From NCBI RefSeq assembly GCF_018279705.1, contig NZ_CP036498.1, positions 1,505,001-1,569,000 on the forward strand: a stretch of 64,000 nt of DNA, in the 5' to 3' direction. Shown piece by piece: positions 52,396 to 60,458 of the stretch; within the stretch, counting starts at the first letter, position 1; each line of letters starts with the position of its first letter. The notes below the pieces were generated by a model. The model searched no databases, had not been told where the DNA came from, and saw nothing but the letters and a program-made list of their open reading frames with translations. The position numbers were made by a program, and so were the translations under genes. Source of the stretch: Tardiphaga alba (GTDB lineage Bacteria; Pseudomonadota; Alphaproteobacteria; Rhizobiales; Xanthobacteraceae).

Positions 52396-52622
52396 GGAGT
52401 TCTCCGGAAGAGTTTTCGTCCGTCCTGAGTTCCGAACGCGAAAAGTGGGCTCGCTTGGTAAAAGAACGAGGGATCGTTCTTGAATAAAGCAGGCGATGCA
52501 GTTCGGGCTTTTTCAAAGTCGTGTTGCCGCCTTGCGCAGCGATGATGGAAAGCTGTTGGGCTAGTTATCGAGTCGCACGTTGCACTACGCAGGTGCACGA
52601 TCGCGTCGATCTCATCGCCCGA

Positions 52623-53342
52623 TCAGATCTTGTGCAGAAGTTCCATCTCCGCGGAAAGTCGGATGCTGCGCTTGCCGGCCAGCGCAATCGCTTCCCAGGT
52701 CGCGCCCCGGTCGTCGCAAGCGCCTGAAAAGCCGATGCCGACTTCGCGCCCGCCGAACACGGCGTCGTTGGCCTTCGTATGCTCCTGATTGACGATCTCG
52801 CCCTTCCAGCGGCCCTGGGCAGAGGAATAGGAGCCGAGATAATAGAAAAAGGCGTCGCCGCCGAGCATGCGGCCGTCCTGCAGTAACATAACGCCCGTGA
52901 GGCCGCTATCGACGCCGTCGAGTGCGCGCATGCGCAATGCATACAGGCCGTTGAGGATTCCTCCTGCATCTACGCGACCGGGAGGCGGCAAGGAGGCCTC
53001 GTCCAGCCTCGTCATGATCGAGTTCACGACTGCATCGGGTATTCGAACAGGCGAGCAGGCGAAATGATAGGCATGGCCGATGGCTCGGCCACGGAAATTG
53101 AGGACGTCATCGTCGGCGCCGTAGAGCTGGCTCACGCTCGGATCAGTCGCGTGACGCTGACCGGCAACCTGGCCGACGACTTCTCCATCATTGACCTCCT
53201 GATAGCTCCCGATGTGTGCGAATGCCGAATTGCCGCCAAGCATTCGGCCACCGCGAACGTGCATGACGCTGCGGTTGAGCACAGGGCCAGCCCGGTACTC
53301 GCATTTATAGAAGCCGTCGAATGAGATGGTCGCCTCAGCCAT
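52623..53342 (-). CDS. Tandem GrlR-like regulatory-domain protein
   Basis: A 239-residue protein made of two similar ~105-residue beta-barrel units. Unit 1 reads ISFDGFYKCEYRAGP, then VRGGRMLGGNSAFAHIGSY. Unit 2 reads GGILNGLYALRMRALDG, then LQDGRMLGGDAFFYYLGSY. The G-R-M-L-G-G-[ND] and [FY]-x-x-[IL]-G-S-Y pattern is that of GrlR-type small regulators. Single-domain members are common in Bradyrhizobium, and the duplication is less usual. The start at 53342 excludes a low-complexity extension to 53531. Function here is unknown. Confidence 0.72.
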   Translation of the reverse strand: MAEATISFDGFYKCEYRAGPVLNRSVMHVRGGRMLGGNSAFAHIGSYQEVNDGEVVGQVAGQRHATDPSVSQLYGADDDVLNFRGRAIGHAYHFACSPVRIPDAVVNSIMTRLDEASLPPPGRVDAGGILNGLYALRMRALDGVDSGLTGVMLLQDGRMLGGDAFFYYLGSYSSAQGRWKGEIVNQEHTKANDAVFGGREVGIGFSGACDDRGATWEAIALAGKRSIRLSAEMELLHKI

Positions 53343-53650
53343 GTGGAAGACTTTAGTCGGTGCTTTGATGCGCGAAAAGCGACATCGACACGGTAAAAGG
53401 AATCTAGAAGAGCATCGTACTTCAAGATCCAGAACAAGCGAGCGAGGCATATGTCTTGGTCCGTAAATGACGCAAAGCGGAGATAGAGGGGTAAAGGCAG
53501 TCCCAGATCGAGCCTTTCCAGATCCCTGCAACTCAGAATGAAATCCCTGTTCGAGTGTTTAGGGAAACTCGCGGGAGAGGGCTCAGATTCTCGGGAAAAG
53601 AGCATTGGCTGAGGCCATGCGCGTTACCGAAAACGTGATTTCCCTGAAAA

Positions 53651-53670
53651 ATTCCCTGTTTGCAGGGAAT
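53651..53670. repeat. Short palindromic repeat element
   Basis: Arms attccctg and cagggaat with a tttg loop. A related ttccctg lies just before, at 53639-53646. Motifs of this kind recur beside tRNA genes in Bradyrhizobium-type genomes, from memory. Confidence 0.45.
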
Positions 53671-53696
53671 CTTCCCGGAGATAATTACGAACAGCA

Positions 53697-53732
53697 CTCC
53701 CGCCCCAGCCAGGCAGTCCGGGCATTCGGCCA
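53697..53732 (+). repeat. 36-bp direct repeat, copy 2 (tRNA-Gln 3' end plus flank)
   Basis: Identical to 21091-21126. The preceding bases are not tRNA-like, so it is a 15-nt tRNA 3'-end remnant carrying its old downstream flank. Similarity of about 75% continues to ~53838. Confidence 0.85.
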
Positions 53733-53750
53733 GAACGCCCGCCCCGCCGA

Positions 53751-53776
53751 GAAAGGCCCGCATTTCGCGGCCTTTC
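53751..53776 (+). terminator. Hairpin at the position of the tRNA terminator
   Basis: Perfect arms GAAAGGCC and GGCCTTTC around a 10-nt loop. It aligns with the hairpin at 21150-21166, but with changed bases on both arms. It has no gene to terminate here and is probably a relic. Confidence 0.45.
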
Positions 53777-54238
53777 GCGCATTCCGGAAAGTCTTCGGCT
53801 GGCACAGTCGACCCCATGCACCGGCAAAATCCGGTGGATAAGCTCAGGGCGGCGACGGCGCGTCATCGGTACAATCCAAGACGCCATCAGGCAGGCGCCT
53901 CCGAAATATCACGAGCTGACTTGTCAGTTCGATCTCGTCTCGAAATTATGAAAACAAAGTCCACTTTGATGATCGGAGCATCGAGCAGTCTATTGGTGTG
54001 GTCGGTAAGCGAGGTCGCGTGCTTTTGCAGCCATCGCTCAGCAGTCGCGACGGTGCCGCATGAAAGCGACGGCGTTTCGTTGCGGAAGCTATCCCTTATT
54101 TTGTTGGGTAGTGGTCTCGATCGGAGAACTTCTCGTCCCAAGGTTCCGCCGCTTTGTAAATTCGGATCGCGGCACGAGCCCGGAGCGTATTACAGCCGAG
54201 TTGCTGCTTGTCGGCTCGTCACACGGCGTATGTGTAGC

Positions 54239-55006
54239 TTACCGGACCCGGTCGGTAAGAGACTTGATGAGAGAAGCGCGCACGCCCGAAACATGTTCAC
54301 GCATGATGGCTTCCGCGCGCCACGGTTCGCGGGCCAAGATCGCTTCGTAGATCCGGTGATGATCGTCATGTCGCCTGCGCACGTCGCGGTGCTCGAAGGC
54401 GACGATGTTGCGGGTTGAGGACATCGGGACGTGGTGGCAGATTCTGATCATCTCACTCAGCATGCGGTTGCGCGCAGCCGATAGCAGTGTGTCGTGAAAA
54501 TCACCGTTGATGCCGCGATAGAGCAGAAGATCGCCTTCGGCGAATTCGCCCGGCGACAAAAGTTTGTCGCCTGCGACTAGGCTCTTCTCGATGATGGCGC
54601 GTTCGTCGTCGCTCAGGCCGCGTTCGGCGGCAAAGCGTGCCGCGAGTCCTTCCAGCGAAGCCCGGATCTCATAGGCGTCGACAATCACGTTGAGCGGAAA
54701 TTCGCGAACGATGAAGCCGCGATTGGGCGCGTAGTCGAGCAGTCCTTCGCCGGCCAGCGCCTGCAGTGCGGCGCGCACCGGGGTGCGCGACACATCCAGC
54801 GTCTTGCTCAGCCGAACCTCATTCATGCGCTCGCCGGCGCTGACCGCGCCCTCGAGGATGAAATTGCGAATTTGCTCCATGACCGAGAGGGATCGGTTGC
54901 CGGCGCGGACGCCCGTGGTCTCAGCCGTTTTGAGGTCAGTCAGGTCGGACATCTCGTTCGCTCGCATGGCAAAAGTGGATACACTTCTGTTTGAGTGTTC
55001 TGACAT
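54239..55006 (-). CDS. GntR family regulator, FCD domain
   Basis: A protein of up to 255 residues. The winged HTH includes MEQIRNFILEGAVSAGERMNEVRLSKTLDVSRTPVRAALQALAGEGLLDYAPNRGFIVREF (key VSRTPVRAAL). The FCD ligand domain follows, with metal-binding His in HDTLLSAARN, HHRIYEAI and MREHVSG. Starts at 54967 or 54952 are also possible. FCD regulators usually respond to a carboxylic acid of the pathway. It is divergent from the hydrolase operon at 55169. Confidence 0.92.
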   Translation of the reverse strand: MSEHSNRSVSTFAMRANEMSDLTDLKTAETTGVRAGNRSLSVMEQIRNFILEGAVSAGERMNEVRLSKTLDVSRTPVRAALQALAGEGLLDYAPNRGFIVREFPLNVIVDAYEIRASLEGLAARFAAERGLSDDERAIIEKSLVAGDKLLSPGEFAEGDLLLYRGINGDFHDTLLSAARNRMLSEMIRICHHVPMSSTRNIVAFEHRDVRRRHDDHHRIYEAILAREPWRAEAIMREHVSGVRASLIKSLTDRVR

Positions 55007-55093
55007 CGATAGTTCATCTTACAGAATTACGCGAGAAATATGCATGAAAATCACGCAAGAAGGGTAGGCAATCTGTAGAAATGTTGATCAGTC

Positions 55094-55122
55094 ACACAAA
55101 GTGTATGTAATTTTTGTTGACA
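55094..55122. promoter_or_regulatory. Candidate GntR operator and promoter of the hydrolase operon
   Basis: A short dyad ACAC-AAA-GTGT (55094-55104) lies midway between the divergent starts. A -35 box TTGACA follows at 55117-55122; a weak -10 (AATGAT) lies at 55139-55144. Both the distance and the dyad suit an FCD regulator, but the sequence is short. Confidence 0.4.
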
Positions 55123-55168
55123 CCCGTTTGAGACGCGCAATGATGCGGCAACGGAAACGACCAAATGA

Positions 55169-56422
55169 ATGGCGCATCTCATGGGTTCAGGAAAGCCGAT
55201 TAGCGAAAATGCGATCGAGGAGATTACCGCGGATCGTTCTCCGCACTATGAGCCGTTCGGTTGGCATCATTGGCCCGAGCATCCCTGGCTCGCCTATCAA
55301 TTCCGTCGCGGCCTGGGCGAAACGCAGGAAGGCGGCGGCAGCGTTTCCGAGGTGATGCTGGCGGGATCGCGCATGATACCCGGCGATCTGGAGAGCTGGC
55401 ATAAAGAGTGGATGGTGATTGCCGATGCCAATTGGCAGCGCGGTCTGGCCGAAGAAGGCCTGGGTCATATCCGCACGGCGATGAACTGCTTCCTTCGCGC
55501 TGCCGATTACTATCGCCAGGCGGAATTCCATCTCGAGCCGACCGATCCGCGCCGGCTTCCGACCTTCGAGAAGATGGAAGCCTGCTCACACAAATTCATC
55601 TCCCATCTTAATCCGCCCGGTGAGGTCGTCGAAATTCCGTACGAGCCGGGCAAGCCGATCTGCGGCTATTTCATTCGCGCGCCATTCCCGGGCGACAAGC
55701 TGCCGGTGCTGATCTGCATGGGCGGCCTCGATTCCATCAAGGACGAGATGTGGTTCATGCAGGCCCATGGCTGCCTGCAGCGCGGCATCTCGGTCCTGAT
55801 GGTCGATTTGCCCGGGCAGGGCGGCACGCTTCGTCGCCACGGGCTGGCCACGCGCGCCGATACTGAAGTGCCGGTTGGCAAGTGCATCGACTGGCTGGAG
55901 CAGCGCGCCGATGTCGATCCCTCGAGGATTGCCGTCTGCGGCTCCAGCATGGGCGGCTACTATGCCGCGCGCGCCGGCTGCTACGAGCATCGCCTCGCAG
56001 CCGTGATCTCGCACGGCGCGGTGTGGTCGGTGCATGACATGTGGGGGCAGAAAGGCGACGATTTCGGCCTTGCGATGCATATTCGCTGGGTCTTCGGCGC
56101 CAAGACCATGAAGGATGCGCATGAGCTGATGAAGCCGTTCACGCTGAAGGGGCACCTCGAACACATGAAGTGCCCGTATCTGGTCCTGCATGGCGGGCAC
56201 GACGTTCTCACCGTCACCGCAGCGCGTGCGACCTATGATCATGCCATCGCCAATGGTGTCGATGCGACATTGCGCGTGCTTGAACCGGAAGAGACGGGCG
56301 CCGAGCATTGCCAGCATGACAACCCGACCATCGGTCAGGAAGTGCTGTCCGACTGGCTGGCCGACAAGTTCGGGATCGATCAGCGCAAGCTGCTGAAGAC
56401 CTCCTACAATCCGCTGGTGTAA
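55169..56422 (+). CDS. Alpha/beta hydrolase (2,6-dihydroxypseudooxynicotine hydrolase/FrsA-like)
   Basis: A 417-residue enzyme with a ~150-residue helical N-terminal domain (HIRTAMNCFLRAADYYRQAEFHL) before the alpha/beta fold. The nucleophile elbow is VCGSSMGGYYAARAG, and LVLHGGHDVLTV holds the Asp and EETGAEHCQHDN the His. The helical N-domain plus this fold is typical of the DHPON hydrolase/FrsA group, members of which cut C-C bonds in side chains of pyridine derivatives. Substrate here is unknown. First gene of the GntR-controlled operon; ATG 55181 is an alternative start. Confidence 0.88.
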   Translation: MAHLMGSGKPISENAIEEITADRSPHYEPFGWHHWPEHPWLAYQFRRGLGETQEGGGSVSEVMLAGSRMIPGDLESWHKEWMVIADANWQRGLAEEGLGHIRTAMNCFLRAADYYRQAEFHLEPTDPRRLPTFEKMEACSHKFISHLNPPGEVVEIPYEPGKPICGYFIRAPFPGDKLPVLICMGGLDSIKDEMWFMQAHGCLQRGISVLMVDLPGQGGTLRRHGLATRADTEVPVGKCIDWLEQRADVDPSRIAVCGSSMGGYYAARAGCYEHRLAAVISHGAVWSVHDMWGQKGDDFGLAMHIRWVFGAKTMKDAHELMKPFTLKGHLEHMKCPYLVLHGGHDVLTVTAARATYDHAIANGVDATLRVLEPEETGAEHCQHDNPTIGQEVLSDWLADKFGIDQRKLLKTSYNPLV

Positions 56423-56424
56423 CG

Positions 56425-57072
56425 ATGAATCTCGGTGTGGACCACGTCAAGGCTGCCGTCGTTGCCATCGACCTGCATCGCGGTCATCTCGACCTGTCGG
56501 TGGCAACCATGCCGACTACGCAGGAGGTGGCGGATCGCGTCATCGCCGCCAACAAGCGACTGTTCGACTGGTGTCGTGCGCATGGCATCCTCGTCGTGCA
56601 TCAACTGACGTCCTATCGCGACGAGGCGGAAATCCGCGCCAATCCATTCTGGCGCACCCGCGCCGAAGATCCAAAGGCGACGCGGAAAAACGTGATGCGG
56701 CACAACATCATGGGCGGCCCCGGCTGCACCGTGATGCCGGAGCTGCTGGATTCCCGCGATTTCATCGTCAATACCAAGAAGCGCTATGACTGCTTTCTCG
56801 GCACCGACCTCGATTTCGTGTTGCGTTCGCACGGCATCAACACGCTACTGATCACGGGTGTGAACACCAATTCCTGCGTATTGGCCACCACGACGGCTGC
56901 CAATGTGCGCGACTATTCCGTGATTGTTGTCGAGGACTGCGTGGACAGTATGGACGGCCCCGAGCTTCATGCTGCGGGCCTTGCCTGCATCCGGACCGCC
57001 TTCGGCTTCGTGATGGATACGGATGAAGTCATGAAGCTCGATAGCCTTAAGGCTGGCAGGAGCGCGGCATGA
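56425..57072 (+). CDS. Isochorismatase-family cysteine hydrolase
   Basis: A 215-residue hydrolase. VVAIDLHRGHLDL holds the catalytic Asp, TGVNTNSCVLATTTAANVRDYSV holds the Cys nucleophile and the neighbouring cis-peptide, and a Lys lies in the central segment (EDPKATRKN). Close family functions are maleamate, nicotinamide, N-carbamoylsarcosine or ureidoacrylate amidases. Two bp separate it from the alpha/beta hydrolase gene. With the deacetylases downstream, cleavage of a ring-derived amide is the likely role. Confidence 0.9.
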   Translation: MNLGVDHVKAAVVAIDLHRGHLDLSVATMPTTQEVADRVIAANKRLFDWCRAHGILVVHQLTSYRDEAEIRANPFWRTRAEDPKATRKNVMRHNIMGGPGCTVMPELLDSRDFIVNTKKRYDCFLGTDLDFVLRSHGINTLLITGVNTNSCVLATTTAANVRDYSVIVVEDCVDSMDGPELHAAGLACIRTAFGFVMDTDEVMKLDSLKAGRSAA

Positions 57073-57109
57073 TCCGATTCAATCTCTCATTGTCGAAGGG
57101 TTTCCAGTC

Positions 57110-57994
57110 ATGACCGGTCCCATGCAGCCGCGCGAGCGTTGCGACTTTTCTGCGATCGTTGATCGTCCCAAGCTGAAGTTGCCGGGCAATGCCCGCATGA
57201 TCTTCTGGACCATCGTCAATTTCGAGGTCTGGGATATTTCGAAGCCGATGGCGCGCCAGGTCATTCCGGCGCCGACGGGCGTACCGCTGTTGCCCGACGT
57301 GCCGAACTGGAGCTGGCACGAATACGGTATGCGCGTCGGCGCTTGGCGCTTCTTTGAGCTCTACAAGAAGCTCGGCATCAAGCCCACACTGTCGATCAAT
57401 GCGCGGGTGTGCGAGGACTATCCGCGCGTGGCGCAGGAGGCCAAGGATCTCGGCTGGGAATTCATGGGCCATGCCTATGAGCAGGGGCCGATCCACAAGG
57501 AGGCCGACCAGAAGGCGATGATCAATCGCTCCATGGACGTCATCGAAAAATTCACCGGGAAGCGCCCGGTTGGCTGGCTTGGACCCGGCCTGACGCAGAC
57601 GCTGGAGACGCCGGAATATCTGGCCGAAGCCGGCGTGAAATATATTGGCGATTGGGTCTATGACGACGAGCCGACGGTGATCCGCACCGAGAAGGGCCCG
57701 CTGACGACGCTGCCTTACACTGTCGAGATGAACGACATTCCGATGATGATGGTGCAACATCACGAGGCCACGCAGTTCCTCAATCGCGCCAAGGACCAGT
57801 TCGACCGCCTTTATGCCGAGAGCGCCGATCGGCCGAAGATCATGTCGATCGCGATTCATCCCTATATTTCGGGCCAGCCGTTCCGCATCAAATATCTCGA
57901 AGAGGTCTATAAATATGTGAGCCAGTTCGAGGGCGTCGTGCACTGGAACGGCGAACAGATTCTGGACTGGTACAACACCCAGGTGACCAAGTGA
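57110..57994 (+). CDS. Polysaccharide deacetylase family protein (PuuE/cyclic-imide-hydrolase-like) 1
   Basis: A 294-residue NodB-fold protein of the PuuE branch: FWTIVNFEVWD (metal Asp/Glu position changed to N-F-E), WHEYGMRVGAWRFFELYKKLGIKPT, WEFMGHAYEQG with a metal His, GKRPVGWLGPGLTQT, and IAIHPYISGQPFRIKYL. Branch members hydrolyse allantoin or cyclic imides rather than polysaccharides. A homologous gene of the same length lies at 58701. ATG 57110 or 57122 could be the start. Confidence 0.87.
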   Translation: MTGPMQPRERCDFSAIVDRPKLKLPGNARMIFWTIVNFEVWDISKPMARQVIPAPTGVPLLPDVPNWSWHEYGMRVGAWRFFELYKKLGIKPTLSINARVCEDYPRVAQEAKDLGWEFMGHAYEQGPIHKEADQKAMINRSMDVIEKFTGKRPVGWLGPGLTQTLETPEYLAEAGVKYIGDWVYDDEPTVIRTEKGPLTTLPYTVEMNDIPMMMVQHHEATQFLNRAKDQFDRLYAESADRPKIMSIAIHPYISGQPFRIKYLEEVYKYVSQFEGVVHWNGEQILDWYNTQVTK

Positions 57995-58698
57995 GCGTGG
58001 CGGGTCAGCAGGTTCTGCCGCCGGTGCCGGTGATAGGCGTTCCGGTTCTTGGCGGCGGGTTCTTTCCGGTACGTCGTGTTTATTGCGTCGGCCGGAACTA
58101 TCTCGATCATATCCGCGAGATGAAGGAAGCCGACGAACGCGATCCGCCGTTCTTCTTCCAGAAGCCACGCGATAGCGTGGTTCCGGATGGGTCACGCGTG
58201 CCGTATCCGGCTTTCACCGCGGACTTTCAGTTCGAGGTCGAGCTCGTACTGGCCATCGGTGAGCCCGGCCGCAATATCGCAGTGGAAGACGCGCTCGAAC
58301 ATATCTGGGGCTATGCGGTCGGCATCGATCTGACCCGGCGCGATCGTCAGCGCGATGCGCGCGACATGCGTCTGCCCTGGGAAATGGGAAAGAGCTTCGA
58401 TGCGTCCGCGCCATGTGGCGTGATCACGCCGGCCCGCGACGCGCGGCACTTCAACAATTGCGCCATCACTTTGTCCGTGAATGGCGTCGAGAAACAGCGT
58501 GGCGACATCGGCCAGATGATCTGGAGCGTGCCGGAAATCGTGTCGCAACTGTCCAAGCAGATGAAGCTGGAGCCGGGCGACCTGATCTATACCGGAACCC
58601 CGGCTGGTGTCGGCCCCGTTGTGCCGGGTGATGTCATTGATGCGCGGATCGATGGGCTGCCGTCGCTCGGCATCACCATCGTTGCGCCGGAGGAGTGA
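57991..58698 (+). CDS. Fumarylacetoacetate hydrolase family protein
   Basis: A 235-residue FAH-fold enzyme. RVYCVGRNYLDHIREM is the conserved opening, PPFFFQKPRDSVV and FQFEVELVLAIG hold metal ligands (E-x-E), and GDLIYTGTPAGVGPVVPGD closes the site. This short form includes 2-hydroxyhepta-2,4-diene-1,7-dioate isomerases, acylpyruvases and oxaloacetate decarboxylases. The GTG start overlaps the previous stop by 4 bp. It should act on a dicarboxylate released after ring or imide opening. Confidence 0.92.
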   Translation: MSVAGQQVLPPVPVIGVPVLGGGFFPVRRVYCVGRNYLDHIREMKEADERDPPFFFQKPRDSVVPDGSRVPYPAFTADFQFEVELVLAIGEPGRNIAVEDALEHIWGYAVGIDLTRRDRQRDARDMRLPWEMGKSFDASAPCGVITPARDARHFNNCAITLSVNGVEKQRGDIGQMIWSVPEIVSQLSKQMKLEPGDLIYTGTPAGVGPVVPGDVIDARIDGLPSLGITIVAPEE

Positions 58699-58700
58699 GC

Positions 58701-59585
58701 ATGCTGCCCACCGAACGCATCTCCTATTCGCCGATCGACAGCCGTCCGCCGCTGAAGCTGCCGAATGGCAAGCGCATGGCCGTGTGGATCATCGTCAATG
58801 TGGAGGAATGGGACGCCAAGCAGCCAATGCCGCGCACGGTGTTGACACCGCCGGCCGGCGGTTCGCCGTCGCCGGACGTGCCGAACTGGGCCTGGCATGA
58901 ATACGGCAACCGCGTTGGCTTCTGGCGCATGCTGAAAGTGTTCGACGACTACAAGCTCCCGGCGGCGCTGGCGATCAACGGGTCGGCGATCGCGGCCTAT
59001 CCGCCCATCGTCGATGCCGCAAAAGCGCGCAATTGGGAGTTCATGGGGCACGGCTTCACCCAACGCAACATGCAGAAGGTGGAGAACGAGCGCGAGGACA
59101 TCCGCAAGACCGCGGACGTGATCGAGGACGTCACCGGTAAGCGGCCGCGTGGCTGGCTCGGGCCGGGCCTGACCGAGACCTGGGAAACGCCGGATCTGCT
59201 CAAGCAGGAAGGCTATGAATATGTCTGCGACTGGGTGCTGGACGATCAACCGGTCTGGCTGAAGACGACGACCGCCCCGATCGTCAACGTGCCGTATACG
59301 CAGGAGTGCAACGACGTCGCCATGATGCTGATCCAGCATCACAAGGCATCGGAATATTACGACCGCGCCATCGACCAGTTCGAGCAGATCTACGAGGACG
59401 CTGCCGATAGTGCGCGCGTCATGGCATTGGTTGTGCATCCCTACATCATGGGGGCGCCGCATCGTCTGAAGCATTTCCGACGCATCTTCGAGACCATCCA
59501 GAAGAAGCCGGACGTCGCTTTCATGACGGGTGAGCAGATCCTCGATTGGTATCTCGATGTCGGGCCGAAAGCGCCGACGGTCTAA
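58701..59585 (+). CDS. Polysaccharide deacetylase family protein (PuuE/cyclic-imide-hydrolase-like) 2
   Basis: A 294-residue paralog of the protein encoded at 57110. Matching blocks are VWIIVNVEEWD, WHEYGNRVGFWRMLKVFDDYKLPA, WEFMGHGFTQRN, GKRPRGWLGPGLTET and LVVHPYIMGAPHRLKHF. ATG 58701 is preferred with GGAGGAG about 8 bp upstream; GTG 58695 is also in frame. The pair flank the FAH gene and probably act on successive or alternative cyclic amides, or as a heteromer. Confidence 0.88.
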   Translation: MLPTERISYSPIDSRPPLKLPNGKRMAVWIIVNVEEWDAKQPMPRTVLTPPAGGSPSPDVPNWAWHEYGNRVGFWRMLKVFDDYKLPAALAINGSAIAAYPPIVDAAKARNWEFMGHGFTQRNMQKVENEREDIRKTADVIEDVTGKRPRGWLGPGLTETWETPDLLKQEGYEYVCDWVLDDQPVWLKTTTAPIVNVPYTQECNDVAMMLIQHHKASEYYDRAIDQFEQIYEDAADSARVMALVVHPYIMGAPHRLKHFRRIFETIQKKPDVAFMTGEQILDWYLDVGPKAPTV

Positions 59586-59606
59586 CGGCAGGCAAAGTCA
59601 CAGGGC

Positions 59607-60458
59607 ATGAGCCTCTTTCAAATTCTCAACGGCCTGACCTTCGCTGCGCTGCTCTTCGTGGTGGCGAGCGGGTTCACGCTGATCTTCGGCCTGCTGCGCA
59701 TCGTCAACCTCGCGCATGGCGCGCTGTATCTGTTTGGCGGCTATATCGGCTACACCGTCGCGATCAAGACCGGCAGCTTCCTGGTCGGCGGTATCGGCGC
59801 CATGGCGGCGATTGCGGCTATCGGCTTCGTGCTCGATCAGGGCCTGCTGCGTTTCGTACGCGGCAATGAGTTGCGGCAGGTGCTGCTGACGCTGGGCGTG
59901 GCGTTCTTCCTCAACGATCTGGCGCTGGTGATCTGGGGCGGCGACAGCTTCACGGTGCCGATCCCCGAATTGCTGCGCGGCGGCACGCGGGTGTTCGGCA
60001 CGTTCTATCCGATCTATCGCCTGTTCGTGTTGGTCACCGGCATTCTCGTCTTTATCGGCTTGTGGGTGTTGCTGAATCACACCAGGCTTGGCGCACTGAT
60101 CCGCGCCGGCGTGGATGATGCCGAGATGGTGGAAGCGTCCGGCGTCAATATTCGCCGCGTCTTCCTCTTCACCTTCCTGTTCGGTTCGGCTCTGGCCGGC
60201 CTTGGTGGCTTGATGGGCGGCGCGTTTCTCTCGCTTTACCCGTCGGCGGACGCGGAAATTCTCACCTTCAGCCTTGCCGTGGTGATCATCGGCGGCCGTG
60301 GCAGCCTGGTTGGTGTTGCCGTCGGCAGTCTGTTGGTCGGCCTGTTGAATACGCTCGGCCAGGTGATGTTCCCAGAGCTTGCTTATTTCGTGATCTTCGG
60401 ACCGATGGCGGTGCTGCTCGCATTCCGTCCGCTCGGCCTGTTCGGACGTGCCACATGA
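59607..60458 (+). CDS. livH: Branched-chain-type ABC transporter permease (LivH-like)
   Basis: A 283-residue permease of the LivH class. NGLTFAALLFVVASGFTLIFGLLRIVNLAHGALYLFGGYIGY is the recognisable opening (key FGLLRIVNLAHG), and the coupling loop is LIRAGVDDAEMVEASGVNIRR. It overlaps the LivM-like gene by 4 bp. The context suggests transport of a pathway substrate rather than leucine. Confidence 0.94.
   Translation: MSLFQILNGLTFAALLFVVASGFTLIFGLLRIVNLAHGALYLFGGYIGYTVAIKTGSFLVGGIGAMAAIAAIGFVLDQGLLRFVRGNELRQVLLTLGVAFFLNDLALVIWGGDSFTVPIPELLRGGTRVFGTFYPIYRLFVLVTGILVFIGLWVLLNHTRLGALIRAGVDDAEMVEASGVNIRRVFLFTFLFGSALAGLGGLMGGAFLSLYPSADAEILTFSLAVVIIGGRGSLVGVAVGSLLVGLLNTLGQVMFPELAYFVIFGPMAVLLAFRPLGLFGRAT

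Larger units (their letters stand above)
53343..54238. other. Gene-poor junction with repeats
   Basis: About 900 bp without a convincing gene. It contains a palindrome attccctg-tttg-cagggaat (53651-53670), the second copy of the tRNA-Gln 3' end and flank (53697-53838), and a hairpin at 53751-53776. Two short frames (53887-54141 minus, 53660-54418 plus) look non-coding. It separates the hydroxyquinol region from the GntR-controlled cluster and looks like an old integration junction. Confidence 0.6.

Noticed and set aside
53660..54418. 252-residue plus-strand frame and 84-residue minus-strand frame (53887-54141)
   Set aside because: They run through the repeat remnant and the antisense of the GntR gene, with no recognisable domain or plausible start site.
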